This document shows, piece after piece, positions 50,538 through 58,704 of a stretch of DNA of 64,000 nucleotides. Source of the stretch: Streptomyces flavofungini. Its GTDB lineage: Bacteria > Actinomycetota > Actinomycetes > Streptomycetales > Streptomycetaceae. Below the pieces are notes generated by a model. It was not told the DNA's origin, did no database searches, and was given only the letters and a program-made list of their open reading frames with translations. A program made the position numbers and the translations under genes. The DNA is taken from positions 62,001 through 126,000 of the forward strand of contig NZ_BMVR01000017.1 of the NCBI RefSeq assembly GCF_014650815.1. The letters are read 5' to 3'. Position 1 is the first letter of the stretch. Each line of letters begins with the position of its first letter.

Positions 50538-50728
50538 ATGGTGCGTCGTGGCGGATTGACCGATGCTGCCTGGGCGCGGGTCATGCCGCTGTTGCCGCGC
50601 TCCAACGCGCGTCGTGGCTGGTAGCGGGATCATCGCCAGGGCATCGAACGGGCTCTTGTGGAAGGTACGCACGGGTGCGCCGTGGCGGGATCTGCCGGAG
50701 CGGTATGGGCCGTGGAAGACCTGACATG
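50538..50728 (+). mobile_element. IS5-family transposase N-terminal remnant
   Basis: VRRGGLTDAAWARVMPLLPR then a stop after ARRGW, then RDHRQGI. After a frame change it reads LLWKVRTGAPWRDLPERYGP and WKT. This is the N-terminal domain of an IS5-type transposase with a nonsense codon and a frameshift. The catalytic core and the terminal repeats are absent, so it is an inert relic. Confidence 0.75.
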
Positions 50729-50758
50729 AGCGGTGTCCGTTGTATGTAGTGTGCGGAA

Positions 50759-51322
50759 ATGACAAGAAGCGAGCGAATCGCGGACCAGCTCGACTGGTAC
50801 TGGCGCAAGAACCTGCGGCCGGGGCTGGACGGTCTTACCGACGAGGAGTACTTCTGGGAGCCGGTGCGTGGCTGCTGGAGCATCCGCCCACGTGGCACGT
50901 CGGCCGCACCGATGTCGGAGGGTTCGGGGGAGTGGACGATGGACTTCGCGTCCCCTGGCCCGGTGCCGGCGCCGGTGACCACGATTGCCTGGCGGCTGGC
51001 GCACATCATCGTCTCGTGCCTGGGCTATCGGGTCGGATGGTACTTCGACGGCCAGGACATCGAATCCGAGACATTCGCCTACGCGGGGACCGCTGACGAG
51101 GCGCTGAAACAGCTCGATGAGATGTATGGGAGATGGAACACGGGGGTCCGCGAACTCTCGGACGCTGACCTGGAGAATCCGCCCAAGACGGGTCCCGAGC
51201 CGTTTCCCATGGAGAACAGGGTCCTGCACGTCAACAGGGAGCTGATCCATCACGGCGCCGAGATTTCCCTGCTGCGCGACCTCTACCGCTGGCAGGACGG
51301 AGCCGTACCGCGCCCCATATGA
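50759..51322 (+). CDS. DinB/YfiT-superfamily protein
   Basis: This 187-residue four-helix protein has RIADQLDWYWRKNLRPGLDG, PVTTIAWRLAHIIVSCLGYR and VLHVNRELIHHGAEISLLRD. The His residues in the last two segments are the family metal ligands. DinB-like enzymes include thiol (mycothiol) transferases and unknown hydrolases. The gene directly follows the IS5 relic. The ATG lacks a clear ribosome-binding site, but TATGTAG is placed to give a leaderless transcript. A heptanucleotide repeat begins five bases after the stop. Confidence 0.83.
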   Translation: MTRSERIADQLDWYWRKNLRPGLDGLTDEEYFWEPVRGCWSIRPRGTSAAPMSEGSGEWTMDFASPGPVPAPVTTIAWRLAHIIVSCLGYRVGWYFDGQDIESETFAYAGTADEALKQLDEMYGRWNTGVRELSDADLENPPKTGPEPFPMENRVLHVNRELIHHGAEISLLRDLYRWQDGAVPRPI

Positions 51323-51326
51323 CTTT

Positions 51327-51403
51327 CCGGCAACCGGCAACCGGCAACCGGCAACCGGCAACCGGCAACCGGCAACCGGCGACCGGCGACCGGCGACCGG
51401 CGA
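51327..51403. repeat. Heptanucleotide tandem repeat, 11 units
   Basis: Seven copies of CCGGCAA (51327-51375) are followed by four copies of CCGGCGA (51376-51403), 77 bases in all. The array begins five bases after the DinB stop. All copies within each block are identical. Confidence 0.9.
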
Positions 51404-51760
51404 TCGAGCTTCGGAAACCTACGTGGACTCCGTGACTGGGATCTTCCATGAAGCGACAGAACTCCCGAACCGGATGGGGGGAGTCAGTACTTCACGAGTC
51501 AGTGCACGCGCCCGAGGTGGACGAAGCTAGCGCGGACCTGCTGGAGATGGGCGACTGCTTCGCCCCGCGTCCTGCTTCCCCGCTTCGGCACGGACATCGG
51601 CCACTGACGCGGACTGCTACGCGGCGGCCCCGGTATCGGCCGGGGCCGTCCACGCCGTCTCGCGGTCGGCGAGCCCGGAACACGCGGCTCGGGAGAACGG
51701 CTGCACAGCTGGGGTGCCAGCCTGATCAGCGCCCTACGACTGCCGCCGTCGCCACGCCAT
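51404..51760. other. Gene-poor region between repeat array and TetR gene
   Basis: About 357 bases. Open frames here have no homology I recognise. The only clear structure is the hairpin at 51626-51647. Confidence 0.45.
51626..51647 (-). terminator. Hairpin terminator downstream of the TetR gene
   Basis: GGCCCCGG and CCGGGGCC form an 8-base stem around TATCGG, about 114 bases beyond the TetR stop. Confidence 0.55.
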
Positions 51761-52402
51761 TCACCAGGTCATGGCCGTGGGGTCGTTGGCGAGGGCAGCG
51801 GCGAGGAGAGCGCGGAGGTGGTCGGCCTCCGGGAGGAGCGTGGCCTCGATCTCGTCGTCGGTGTGGCCGGCGAGGGTGAGTTCCTGGATGCGCCGGAAGA
51901 GCAGCCGGTCCGCCGCGGCGATCAGGGCGGCACCGGACAGGGGTGCGATGGGCGGGGCGGAGTCGGGGGCGGTGGCGGTCAGCGCCGCGGCGAGTGCCTC
52001 CTCGCGCTGGTCGTGCAGTTCGCGCAGCCGGGCGGTGAGGGTGGGGCTGTCGGCGATCATGCGGGCGAACGCGATGCCGGTGAAGCCGACGACGGGGCTG
52101 TGGTCGAGGAGGGCGGCGCGGAAGGTCCGGCCCACGGCGGTGAGCGGCTCCACGCCGGGCTCGCGCTCGATGACGGCCCGGGCCAGGCCCCCGGTGAACG
52201 CCTCGTGGTGGTCGAGGGCCAGGTCTTCCTTGCGGGCGAAGTAGTTGGTGACCGTCTTCTTGGCCACGCGGGCCGCGGCGGCGATCTCGGCAATGGTGGT
52301 CTGCTCGAAGCCCTGCTTGATGAAGAGCCTGGTGGCGCAGTCGGAGATCAGCTGCCTGGTCTCCTGCTTCTTGGACTCACGGAGCCCCATCTCGGTAGTC
52401 AT
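51761..52402 (-). CDS. TetR/AcrR-family transcriptional regulator
   Basis: This 213-residue regulator has a clear helix-turn-helix (FEQTTIAEIAAAARVAKKTV then TNYFARKEDLALDHHEAFTG). The C-terminal helical domain ends with an acyl-binding-type segment HTDDEIEATLLPEADHLRAL. It is divergent from the DHFR-like pseudogene and VOC-cupin gene. A near-consensus promoter 33-61 bases from its start faces those genes. It likely represses them. Confidence 0.87.
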   Translation of the reverse strand: MTTEMGLRESKKQETRQLISDCATRLFIKQGFEQTTIAEIAAAARVAKKTVTNYFARKEDLALDHHEAFTGGLARAVIEREPGVEPLTAVGRTFRAALLDHSPVVGFTGIAFARMIADSPTLTARLRELHDQREEALAAALTATAPDSAPPIAPLSGAALIAAADRLLFRRIQELTLAGHTDDEIEATLLPEADHLRALLAAALANDPTAMTW

Positions 52403-52434
52403 GAGGGAATCTTACATCCAACATAAAAATATGC

Positions 52435-52463
52435 TTGACGAACTGAGGGGGCGGACCTAAAGT
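52435..52463 (+). promoter_or_regulatory. Near-consensus sigma-70-type promoter
   Basis: TTGACG (52435-52440), a 17-base spacer and TAAAGT (52458-52463). CGGAC (52452-52456) and GTCCG (52467-52471) flank the -10 as an inverted pair, a possible TetR site. It drives the pseudogene and the VOC-cupin gene. Confidence 0.6.
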
Positions 52464-52504
52464 TACGTCCGTTGCAAAAATCGCCTCAGTGAACGGACCT
52501 GCCT

Positions 52505-52770
52505 TTGCGCCAGCTCACGTACCTCGTCGGCACCACCATCGCCACCGAGTTCGCGGACGCCCTTCCCGCGCCGGACCGCACGGCACTCGGCCTCGCGGAC
52601 ACGCTCAACACCACGCTCCGCCCCGGTCCTGACGGGACGGAGCACGGACGCCCCGGGCTCGGCCATGTGTCTCACCAGCCCGTACGCGCCGCTGCGACGA
52701 ATCGCCCTGTCCCGCTCGCTCGCCACCAGCGCGGACCCGGCCGTCGAGGCAACCGATGACGACCGCTCAC
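52505..52770 (+). pseudogene. Dihydrofolate reductase-family (RibD-C-like) pseudogene
   Basis: A TTG opens MRQLTYLVGTTI, the family's N-terminus. The following DGFIAGPDG-type segment is missing, and EFADALPAPDRTALGLADT continues. In another frame LTSPYAPLRRIALSRSLATS and ADPAVEATDDD follow. Most of the C-terminal reductase lobe is absent. Two internal deletions and a frame change make it non-functional, though it still lies behind a good promoter. Confidence 0.65.
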
Positions 52771-53685
52771 ACGCCCGAGACGCCTGCCGCACCCGTACTT
52801 GCCACCCCCGACCTTCTTCCAGGAGTTGCCCTGAACGTCACCGCCTCCACCGTGTCCCTGACCGTCGCCGACGTCGCCGCCTCGCGTGAGTTCTTCCACA
52901 CCCACCTCGGCTACCAGGTCGCCATGGCCGCCGACGGCTTCGCGTCCCTGACCCGCGGGGACGCCGCCGCCGACATCGTGCTGCTCCAGCGCGGCAGCGA
53001 GGTGCTCCCGCCCGAGCAGCGCGACCAGCAGGCCACGGGCCTGATCTTCGCGCTCACCGTCACCGGCATCGAGGCCGAGGAGCGGCGCCTGCGCGAGGCC
53101 GGCGCCCCGATCACGATGCCGCTGCGCGAAGAGCCCTGGGGTGAGCGGCTGTTCCAACTGACCGACCCGAACGGCGTGGTAGTCCAGTTTGTCGAGTGGG
53201 CCGCGCAGGAAGAGCCCACGCAGGGTGACGAGCCCGCCCTCGACGAAGCACCCGCGCAGCTCGAAGAGCCCGTACAGCCGGAGGGACCCATACAGACGGA
53301 GGAACAGCCCGCCATGCACGTCATCACGCCCACCGCCGAGAACGTCACCGAGTCCCCGAACGCCCGCATGACCGGCCTGGCCGCCCCCAGCCGCGGCAGC
53401 GAGCAACTCAGCACCTGGACCGTCGCGATGGAGGCGGGCCAGACCGGCCCCGAGCACGTCATCAACCGTGAGCAGGTCTGGACGGTGACCGCAGGCGCCC
53501 TCGACGTCACGTGTGACGGCCGCACCGAAAAGATCTCGGCGGGCCAGACCTTCGTTCTCCCGCCGGACGTGCTCCGCCAGGTCCACGCTCCGGAGGCGGC
53601 CGAGGCCCACGTGGCCATGCGCGCGGACGGCGTGGCGTCCGTACCCGGCACGGAGGGCACCCGAGTCCTGCCCTGGGCTCAGTAA
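52756..53685 (+). CDS. VOC-cupin fusion protein
   Basis: This 309-residue protein joins two small folds. Residues about 28-150 form a glyoxalase-like VOC domain (TVSLTVADVAASREFFHTHL, ending LTDPNGVVVQFVEW). Residues about 150-190 are an acidic Glu/Pro/Gln linker made of EEP and QPEGP-type repeats. Residues about 190-309 are a cupin (AGQTGPEHVINREQVWTVTA, then SAGQTFVLPPDVLRQVHAPE). The cupin part has one clear His and Glu of the metal motif. GAGG precedes the ATG. The linker suggests two separate genes became joined. The TetR gene upstream is its likely regulator. Confidence 0.8.
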   Translation: MTTAHTPETPAAPVLATPDLLPGVALNVTASTVSLTVADVAASREFFHTHLGYQVAMAADGFASLTRGDAAADIVLLQRGSEVLPPEQRDQQATGLIFALTVTGIEAEERRLREAGAPITMPLREEPWGERLFQLTDPNGVVVQFVEWAAQEEPTQGDEPALDEAPAQLEEPVQPEGPIQTEEQPAMHVITPTAENVTESPNARMTGLAAPSRGSEQLSTWTVAMEAGQTGPEHVINREQVWTVTAGALDVTCDGRTEKISAGQTFVLPPDVLRQVHAPEAAEAHVAMRADGVASVPGTEGTRVLPWAQ

Positions 53686-53763
53686 CGGCCCCGACGCAGG
53701 GCGCACCTCACCCACAGCCCCACGCAGCCCCTCCCCATTCGATCCCTCTCTGACGGAGATGAC

Positions 53764-54645
53764 TTGCCCCTACGCATCACCGCCCTGACCGACCCCGAAG
53801 AGACCTCCGCGGCCCGCCGCCTGGCGTGGCTGGCCGCGGGCCCCGACGGCAGCCCCGCCGGGTACGCCTTCCTGCGCCTGTTCGCCAAGGAGGGCCAGCG
53901 CCACCTCGCCGAACTGGATGTCCAGGTCCACGCGGCCGAACGGCGCGCGGGGGCGGGCACCTTGCTGCTCGAAGCGGCCGTCGCAGCCGCCCGCGAGGAC
54001 GGCCGGAGAGCCGTCGTGGCCCAGGCCCCGGGCGAATCACCGGGCGCCGCCTTCCTCGCCGCCGGAGGCTTCCGTGTGGCGCTGACCCTCACGTACGCCC
54101 GGTTGCCGCTGGCCGACGCGGACCTGCCCGCACTCACCGCCGTCGCCGAGAAGCCGCACCCCGGCTACCGGCTGACGGCGTGGGAGGGGAGGGTGCCCGA
54201 CGAACTCGCCGATACGTACGCGGCGTCACGTCGGGCCATGGACGACATGCCCATGGGGGCCGTCGACTACGGCACGGTGGTCTGGGATGTCGACCGGATA
54301 CGGGCGGCGGCGGACGCCGTCTCCGCGCGAGGTGACATCCTCCACACCGTGGCGGCCGTCGACGCTTCGGACGCCACCATCACCGGCTTCACCGAGTTGG
54401 TCGTCCCCGGCGACGGCACGGGCGACGCCCAGCACTACGGCACGGCCGTCCTGCCCGAACACCGCGGCCACGGCCTCGCCCGCTGGATGAAGGCCGCCTC
54501 GATCGTCACGGCCCGCGAACGCCACCCCCACCTCGGCGGCCTGCTGACCGACACCGCCGACAACAACCCGCACATGCGCCGCGTCAACGACGAACTCGGC
54601 TACCTCCCGACACACGCGGCCCACGAGTACCAGCTGGACCTGTAG
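53764..54645 (+). CDS. Tandem GNAT acetyltransferase
   Basis: This 293-residue protein has two GNAT-like halves. The first contains VQVHAAERRAGAGTLLLEAA, a complete but altered motif A. The second contains TAVLPEHRGHGLARWMKAAS and then TDTADNNPHMRRVNDELGYL, the motif A/B pair of the active GNAT domain. The TTG start follows GGAG at five bases and no ATG fits better. It lies 78 bases after the VOC-cupin gene in the same direction and may be co-transcribed. A hairpin follows. Substrate unknown. Confidence 0.83.
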   Translation: MPLRITALTDPEETSAARRLAWLAAGPDGSPAGYAFLRLFAKEGQRHLAELDVQVHAAERRAGAGTLLLEAAVAAAREDGRRAVVAQAPGESPGAAFLAAGGFRVALTLTYARLPLADADLPALTAVAEKPHPGYRLTAWEGRVPDELADTYAASRRAMDDMPMGAVDYGTVVWDVDRIRAAADAVSARGDILHTVAAVDASDATITGFTELVVPGDGTGDAQHYGTAVLPEHRGHGLARWMKAASIVTARERHPHLGGLLTDTADNNPHMRRVNDELGYLPTHAAHEYQLDL

Positions 54646-54657
54646 GCGAGCCTTCCT

Positions 54658-54678
54658 GGCAAGGGCTTTCCCCTTGCC
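54658..54678 (+). terminator. Hairpin terminator
   Basis: GGCAAGGG and CCCTTGCC pair around CTTTC, 13 bases after the GNAT stop. Confidence 0.7.
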
Positions 54679-54739
54679 GGGCTCAGGCCCGTACCACTGG
54701 AGGCCCGGCCCGCCCGCAGGCGCCTGCTCGGCCACCACG

Positions 54740-54994
54740 ATCCGCAGTCGACGCGACGAGTGGGTACGACTGGGCGTCTTTGCCCGGCTTGAGCAGCTCG
54801 CGCTGGGTTCCTACGACCGGATCGTCGGCCTCGTCCTTGACCAGATCGCCGTGGACGGACCGATCACCAAGGCACCTGCAGGCGGGGAGGCCGCCGGACG
54901 TGACCTCGCCGACACAGTCATCACCGTGCGCAGCCTGATCCGGCGGTCCTGGACACCTCACTGCTCGGATGAACGTCCGGGCCGGCGACCGTGA
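54740..54994 (+). mobile_element. IS5/IS4-type transposase remnant with internal deletion
   Basis: RRDEWVRLGVFARLEQLALG then SYDRIVGLVLDQIAVDGPIT and KAPAGGEAAGR match the start of the DDE region of a Streptomyces transposase. Without a frame change it jumps to VRSLIRRSWTPHCSDERPGRRP, a transposase C-terminus. The central catalytic part is deleted in frame. No terminal repeats were seen. Confidence 0.65.
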
Positions 54995-55014
54995 TCCTTC
55001 GGCCCCGCGTCGGC

Positions 55015-55872
55015 TCACTTCGGCAGATCGGCGGCGAGGAAGGGAGCAAGGAGCGCGAACAATGCGTCGGGGCGGTCGAGGGGGATGATGTGGCCGCAGT
55101 CCTGGAGATGGTGTCCGACCAGGTCATCGGCGATGGGACGGAGTTGGCGTTCGAGTCCGGTGCCGACGGGGTGAGAGCCGACGGCCATGGTGGGCATGGT
55201 CAGCCGAGCCGTCGCGGCGGCGTCCTGGAGCTGCTGTGCGCTGGTGGGCAGGGCCCGGTAATAGGAGAACGCGCAGCGCAGGGCCTCGCTCCCGGTGTAC
55301 GCGTGGACGAAGGCCGCGCGGATGTCGTCGGGTACTCCTCGCCCGAGCGTCCCCGAGTCGAGGAAGAAGTCCATGTACGGGGCCTCGTTGCCGGCCAGGA
55401 CGGTCTCGGCGAGGTCGGGGACGGCATGGAATCCGAACCACCACGGGGCGCCGCCCGCGACGATGGGTTCTGCTCCGGGCAGGCGGCCGAGCAGTGCTTC
55501 CATCACGACCAGGCGCCGGACGAGGCCGGGTCGGCGCAGCGCGAGCAGGACGGCGGGGGCGGTGCCCGCGTCGATGCCGACCACTGCTGCGGAGGGCTCG
55601 TCGAGTGCGTCGAGCAGCCCTTCGGCGTCGGCGGCGAGGGTGCCTGCGTCGTAACCCTCGACGGCTCGTGTACTGGCACCGAAGCCTCGCAGGTCCGGGG
55701 CGATGACCCGGTACTGCCTGGCCAGTTGCCCCATGATGCCGCTCCAGAGTCGCCAGGTGTGCGGGAAGCCGTGCAGCAGAAGTACCGCAGGTCCGTCCCC
55801 GGCGATTGCGACGTTGAGCTGTACGCCGTTCGTCGCGATGCGGCGCAGTTGGTGTGCGGTGGTGGCGGGCAT
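55015..55872 (-). CDS. Alpha/beta hydrolase of the epoxide hydrolase/haloalkane dehalogenase type
   Basis: This 285-residue hydrolase has the oxyanion motif LLLHGFPHTWRLW and a nucleophile elbow VVGIDAGTAPAVL. The Asp in place of Ser is typical of epoxide hydrolases and dehalogenases. The catalytic His lies in LQDCGHIIPLDRPDAL. A cap domain lies between, with PWWFGFHAVPDLAETVLAG. It is divergent from an HxlR regulator gene with an inverted repeat between, so it is probably controlled by that regulator. The substrate is unknown. Confidence 0.85.
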   Translation of the reverse strand: MPATTAHQLRRIATNGVQLNVAIAGDGPAVLLLHGFPHTWRLWSGIMGQLARQYRVIAPDLRGFGASTRAVEGYDAGTLAADAEGLLDALDEPSAAVVGIDAGTAPAVLLALRRPGLVRRLVVMEALLGRLPGAEPIVAGGAPWWFGFHAVPDLAETVLAGNEAPYMDFFLDSGTLGRGVPDDIRAAFVHAYTGSEALRCAFSYYRALPTSAQQLQDAAATARLTMPTMAVGSHPVGTGLERQLRPIADDLVGHHLQDCGHIIPLDRPDALFALLAPFLAADLPK

Positions 55873-55888
55873 GACGGCTCCTCCAACT

Positions 55889-55922
55889 GGTTACTATTGG
55901 TGACCATCAAACGATAGGTAAC
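55889..55922. promoter_or_regulatory. Candidate HxlR operator
   Basis: GGTTAC and GTGACC form a short inverted pair (55889-55905). GTTACTAT pairs with ATAGGTAAC further out (to 55922) with one bulged base. The site lies between the hydrolase and HxlR starts. Confidence 0.45.
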
Positions 55923-55972
55923 TGTCCGGTCGCTTCCTAGACGGCACTTTCAGGGAAGGTGGTGAGCCACAG

Positions 55973-56383
55973 GTGACCACCCCAGGAGGCCGGGGCGCCG
56001 ATCGTGGGGTACGCGGTGATCTGTTCGATCCCCGGTGCCCGACGCGGCAGTTGCTGGACCGCATCGGTACGAAGTGGACGTCCATGGCCGTCAAAGCGCT
56101 CGCCGATGCCGCACCGGACGAGGTGCGTTTCGCGGAGCTGAGACGCCGGATGCCCGGCATCTCGCAGAAGATGCTGTCCGTGACGCTGCGAAGCCTGACC
56201 CGCGACGGGCTGGTGTCGCGCCGAGTCGAACCGACCGTGCCGCCACGGGTCTTCTACCGACTCACCGGACTCGGACTGTCCCTGGAAACCGCGCTCGCTG
56301 GGCTGCGGACCTGGGCGGAGGAGCACATGGCTGAGATCGACCGCGCCAACGAAGCCAACGACGAGGAGGCCGATGAGGGATAG
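55973..56383 (+). CDS. HxlR-family transcriptional regulator
   Basis: This 136-residue winged-helix regulator has the family start LFDPRCPTRQLLDRIGTKWT, with the conserved Cys and the GxKWT motif, then MVKALADAAPDEVRFAELRRR-type helices. The recognition region is RMPGISQKMLSVTLRSLTRD and the wing PRVFYRLTGLG. The start is GTG. HxlR proteins sense aldehydes or redox stress through that Cys. The divergent hydrolase is the likely target. Confidence 0.88.
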   Translation: MTTPGGRGADRGVRGDLFDPRCPTRQLLDRIGTKWTSMAVKALADAAPDEVRFAELRRRMPGISQKMLSVTLRSLTRDGLVSRRVEPTVPPRVFYRLTGLGLSLETALAGLRTWAEEHMAEIDRANEANDEEADEG

Positions 56384-56541
56384 GCAGGCCGGTTCCGCGT
56401 CCAGTACTGGTCGCTCGGGTACTCGAGAAGAACAAGCTAACTGCCCTGGCCACGGCTCATGGGTTCTCATCGGGGTGACGGCGGCCGCCGACCACCGGCT
56501 CAGGTCAAGCGGTGTCAGTGGTGGTGGATACGGTCGCTTGC

Positions 56542-57159
56542 ATGAGTCTTTCGTTGAGCGTGTTTCTCGTGGATGTGTCGGCGGCCCGGGGTCTGGTCGG
56601 GTCCGGTGACGAGCAGCTGCTGCAGGTGATCCGGGACGAGTTCGGTGGCGATCTGGCGCGTGACGACGACTGGTTCTCCTCCGAGATCGCGCAGGGTGTG
56701 CCGACCGCGTATGAGGCCCTGCGGGCGGTGGTGCACGGTGGCCCGTTCCCCAAGGGCGGATCACACGAGGCGTTCCAGTACGCCTACGCCTACCGGCGGC
56801 TGGTCTCGCTGACCGGGGGGCGGCTGGACAACAGCTCGTTCTCCCCGTTCCGCTGGGGTTGGCTGGGAATGGTGGACGAGGCCCTGCGCGAACTCGGGGT
56901 GAGCGCGGTGTCGGTCGAGGACTTCGGCATGAGCGACGGGCTGCCGGGGGACCTGCCGTGGCCGGCGGAGTTTCCCGGCTGCGGGGAGTGGACCCACGAG
57001 CAGTGCCGCAAGGCCCTGGAGCAGCTGCGGGAGGCCGAGCGTGCGCAGCGCGTCCCGCCCGCGGATCCCGCTGTGGCCCGCGCGGTGGAGGACTGCGCGG
57101 CCTGGATCATCTCCGCCGCCCAGCGCCCGGGCTACGGCGTGATCGGTTTCCAGTCGTGA
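56542..57159 (+). CDS. DUF7691-family protein
   Basis: This 205-residue soluble protein begins MSLSLSVFLVDVSAARGLVG. It has the family segments GVPTAYEALRAVVHGGPFPK, FQYAYAYRRLVSLTGGRLDN and SSFSPFRWGWLGMVDEALRE, and ends GYGVIGFQS. The family is widespread in Streptomyces, and its function is unknown. The start ATG at 56542 aligns with other members, and an upstream in-frame GTG adds ten residues. No neighbour suggests a role. Confidence 0.75.
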   Translation: MSLSLSVFLVDVSAARGLVGSGDEQLLQVIRDEFGGDLARDDDWFSSEIAQGVPTAYEALRAVVHGGPFPKGGSHEAFQYAYAYRRLVSLTGGRLDNSSFSPFRWGWLGMVDEALRELGVSAVSVEDFGMSDGLPGDLPWPAEFPGCGEWTHEQCRKALEQLREAERAQRVPPADPAVARAVEDCAAWIISAAQRPGYGVIGFQS

Positions 57160-57767
57160 GCACGGGTGCAGCGCTCCGCGCAGCGGCGTGATGCCCGGCT
57201 GAGCCGGGCCCCGGCCGCTCGGACCGCCTCAGGGCGACCAGTGCTGTGATCGCCGACTGCGGGCTACGCAGGACGATCTAGGTGCGCGCCCAAGCGGCGC
57301 GCGGTACCTGCTGTCCAGCATCCGGAGCATGAGCGTTGAGCAGAAAGCCGGGTCGAGAGGTCAGGTGACGGTACGGCAGCAGCCGCGGGCACGGCGTCGA
57401 TCGTGCTGGGCGCTGCCGCCGTCGCGATGATGATGTGCCCCTTGCTGCCTGCCCGGTCCCGACGTAGGTCCGCTTCCTGGCGCTCGGCCGCCGAGAAGTT
57501 CCCGGCCGCGGTCACCGCCCACGCCGCACGCGACGACGTTCACGGCCGTGCGGCGTGGGCGGTGACGAGGACGCCGTGGCGGCGGCGAGTCGACGTCTTC
57601 CACTGACGGGTGCGGCCGTGGGGCGCAGTCGCCCGGTCGGCGGACCCACGGACGGGTGGGACCAGAGCCGGATTCGTGCTGGGCTGAACACTTCTGCTCA
57701 GGCTGGGTGAGCAGGGCCTACGACGTCGGTGATGCCACGGGGGACGCGGTGCTGCTGGGGGAGTTGT
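57160..57767. other. Gene-poor region, about 600 bases
   Basis: Short frames exist on both strands but none has a recognisable product or ribosome-binding site. The clear structure is the 20-base perfect inverted repeat at 57511-57566. Parts of the region look like worn coding sequence but could not be assigned. Confidence 0.5.
57511..57566. repeat. Perfect 20-base inverted repeat
   Basis: The arm at 57511-57530 (GTCACCGCCCACGCCGCACG) is exactly complementary to 57547-57566, with a 16-base loop. It does not follow a recognised gene closely. It could be a terminator of a lost gene or a site left by a mobile element. Confidence 0.75.
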
Positions 57768-57902
57768 TCAGGTGAAGGGCCATCGTGGGCGGTTGATGGC
57801 GTCGTGTGCCCACAGGTACTGGGTGGCGCCGTCCTCGACTGTCATGCCGTAGTCGTACAGAGCGGGGCGGCCCGCGTCGTGCCGTACAGCCGCGGCCCTC
57901 AT
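57768..57902 (-). pseudogene. Fragment of an unidentified protein
   Basis: A 44-codon minus-strand frame from an ATG reads RPALYDYGMTVEDGATQYLW and AHDAINRPRW. It looks like the tail of a real protein because of its composition and Trp/Tyr content, but I cannot name it. Nothing upstream continues it. Confidence 0.3.
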
Positions 57903-57994
57903 CGGCCACCGGCGCTGGCCAAGACGTAGCGCTGACGACGGCAATGATCCGGCTGGATACGCTGGCCTGTCATGACCATCTGCAAGGTGCCGCG

Positions 57995-58435
57995 GTGAGC
58001 CAGTACTTCGACATCGGCGACGAGACGCTGTGGAACCCATCCAATGGAGCTTCCCGCATGTTCCGACGCCAGGTGGCGGTCTTCGAAGCGGAGTTGGAGC
58101 TCCCGTCCGGCATCGGGCCGATGGAGAACGACGAGTGCCAGATCAGCCCCGATACCTTCGAGACCTTCGTCAACGCCCTCCTGGCGAAGCACCGAAGAAC
58201 GAGTCACGCCATCTGGCTCGCGCTCTCCGAGGGCTTCATGGCCACCGTTCTCGTTCTTGCAGAACGCGCCGCGATCAAGGTGGACTGGGCACGGCACGGA
58301 GCTGCCCCGGAAGCCGCACTCGAAGACGTGCAGGTCTCCACCGTCGATGGGATGTCCGCCCCTGCGGAAGGCGCAGCCTGGGCTGCGGGTCTGTGCGAGA
58401 AGGCGTGGGAGCTGGGACGGCGCATGCCCCGCTGA
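57995..58435 (+). CDS. DUF6086-family protein
   Basis: This 146-residue soluble protein begins MSQYFDIGDETLWNPSNGAS and continues FRRQVAVFEAELELPSGIGP and MENDECQISPDTFETFVNAL, matching the Streptomyces DUF6086 family. It ends with a helix EGAAWAAGLCEKAWELGRR. The function is unknown. The GTG at 57995 follows AAGGTG and aligns with family starts. The longer open frame upstream is not typical coding sequence. Confidence 0.8.
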   Translation: MSQYFDIGDETLWNPSNGASRMFRRQVAVFEAELELPSGIGPMENDECQISPDTFETFVNALLAKHRRTSHAIWLALSEGFMATVLVLAERAAIKVDWARHGAAPEAALEDVQVSTVDGMSAPAEGAAWAAGLCEKAWELGRRMPR

Positions 58436-58455
58436 CCAGAGCAGTCGCCTGGCCG

Positions 58456-58485
58456 AGCCGGTCTGAGCCGGTCTGAGCCGGTCTG
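58456..58485. repeat. Decanucleotide tandem repeat, three units
   Basis: GAGCCGGTCT is repeated three times without change, followed by a partial GAGC. It starts 21 bases after the DUF6086 stop. Confidence 0.8.
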
Positions 58486-58704
58486 AGCGACACGGTAGAC
58501 GGCACGCCGATCTGCGACCTCGTTCCCTCCACCACAGCGATGGGGCCTCGTGGCGAGATCCAGGAACCGCGATGGCCCACGGAGATGCTGACGCACTGCT
58601 GGGCCGCCAGCGGCGAGACGACTTCTCCCTGACGGATGAGAAAACACGTTGGCGGACCGCCGCCGAGCTGCGACGATGCAGCTGTTTCCCATACGGAGGG
58701 GCTT

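Noticed and set aside
57403..57606. 67-codon frame in the gene-poor region
   Set aside because: It covers the long inverted repeat, has no ribosome-binding site and has no recognisable motif.
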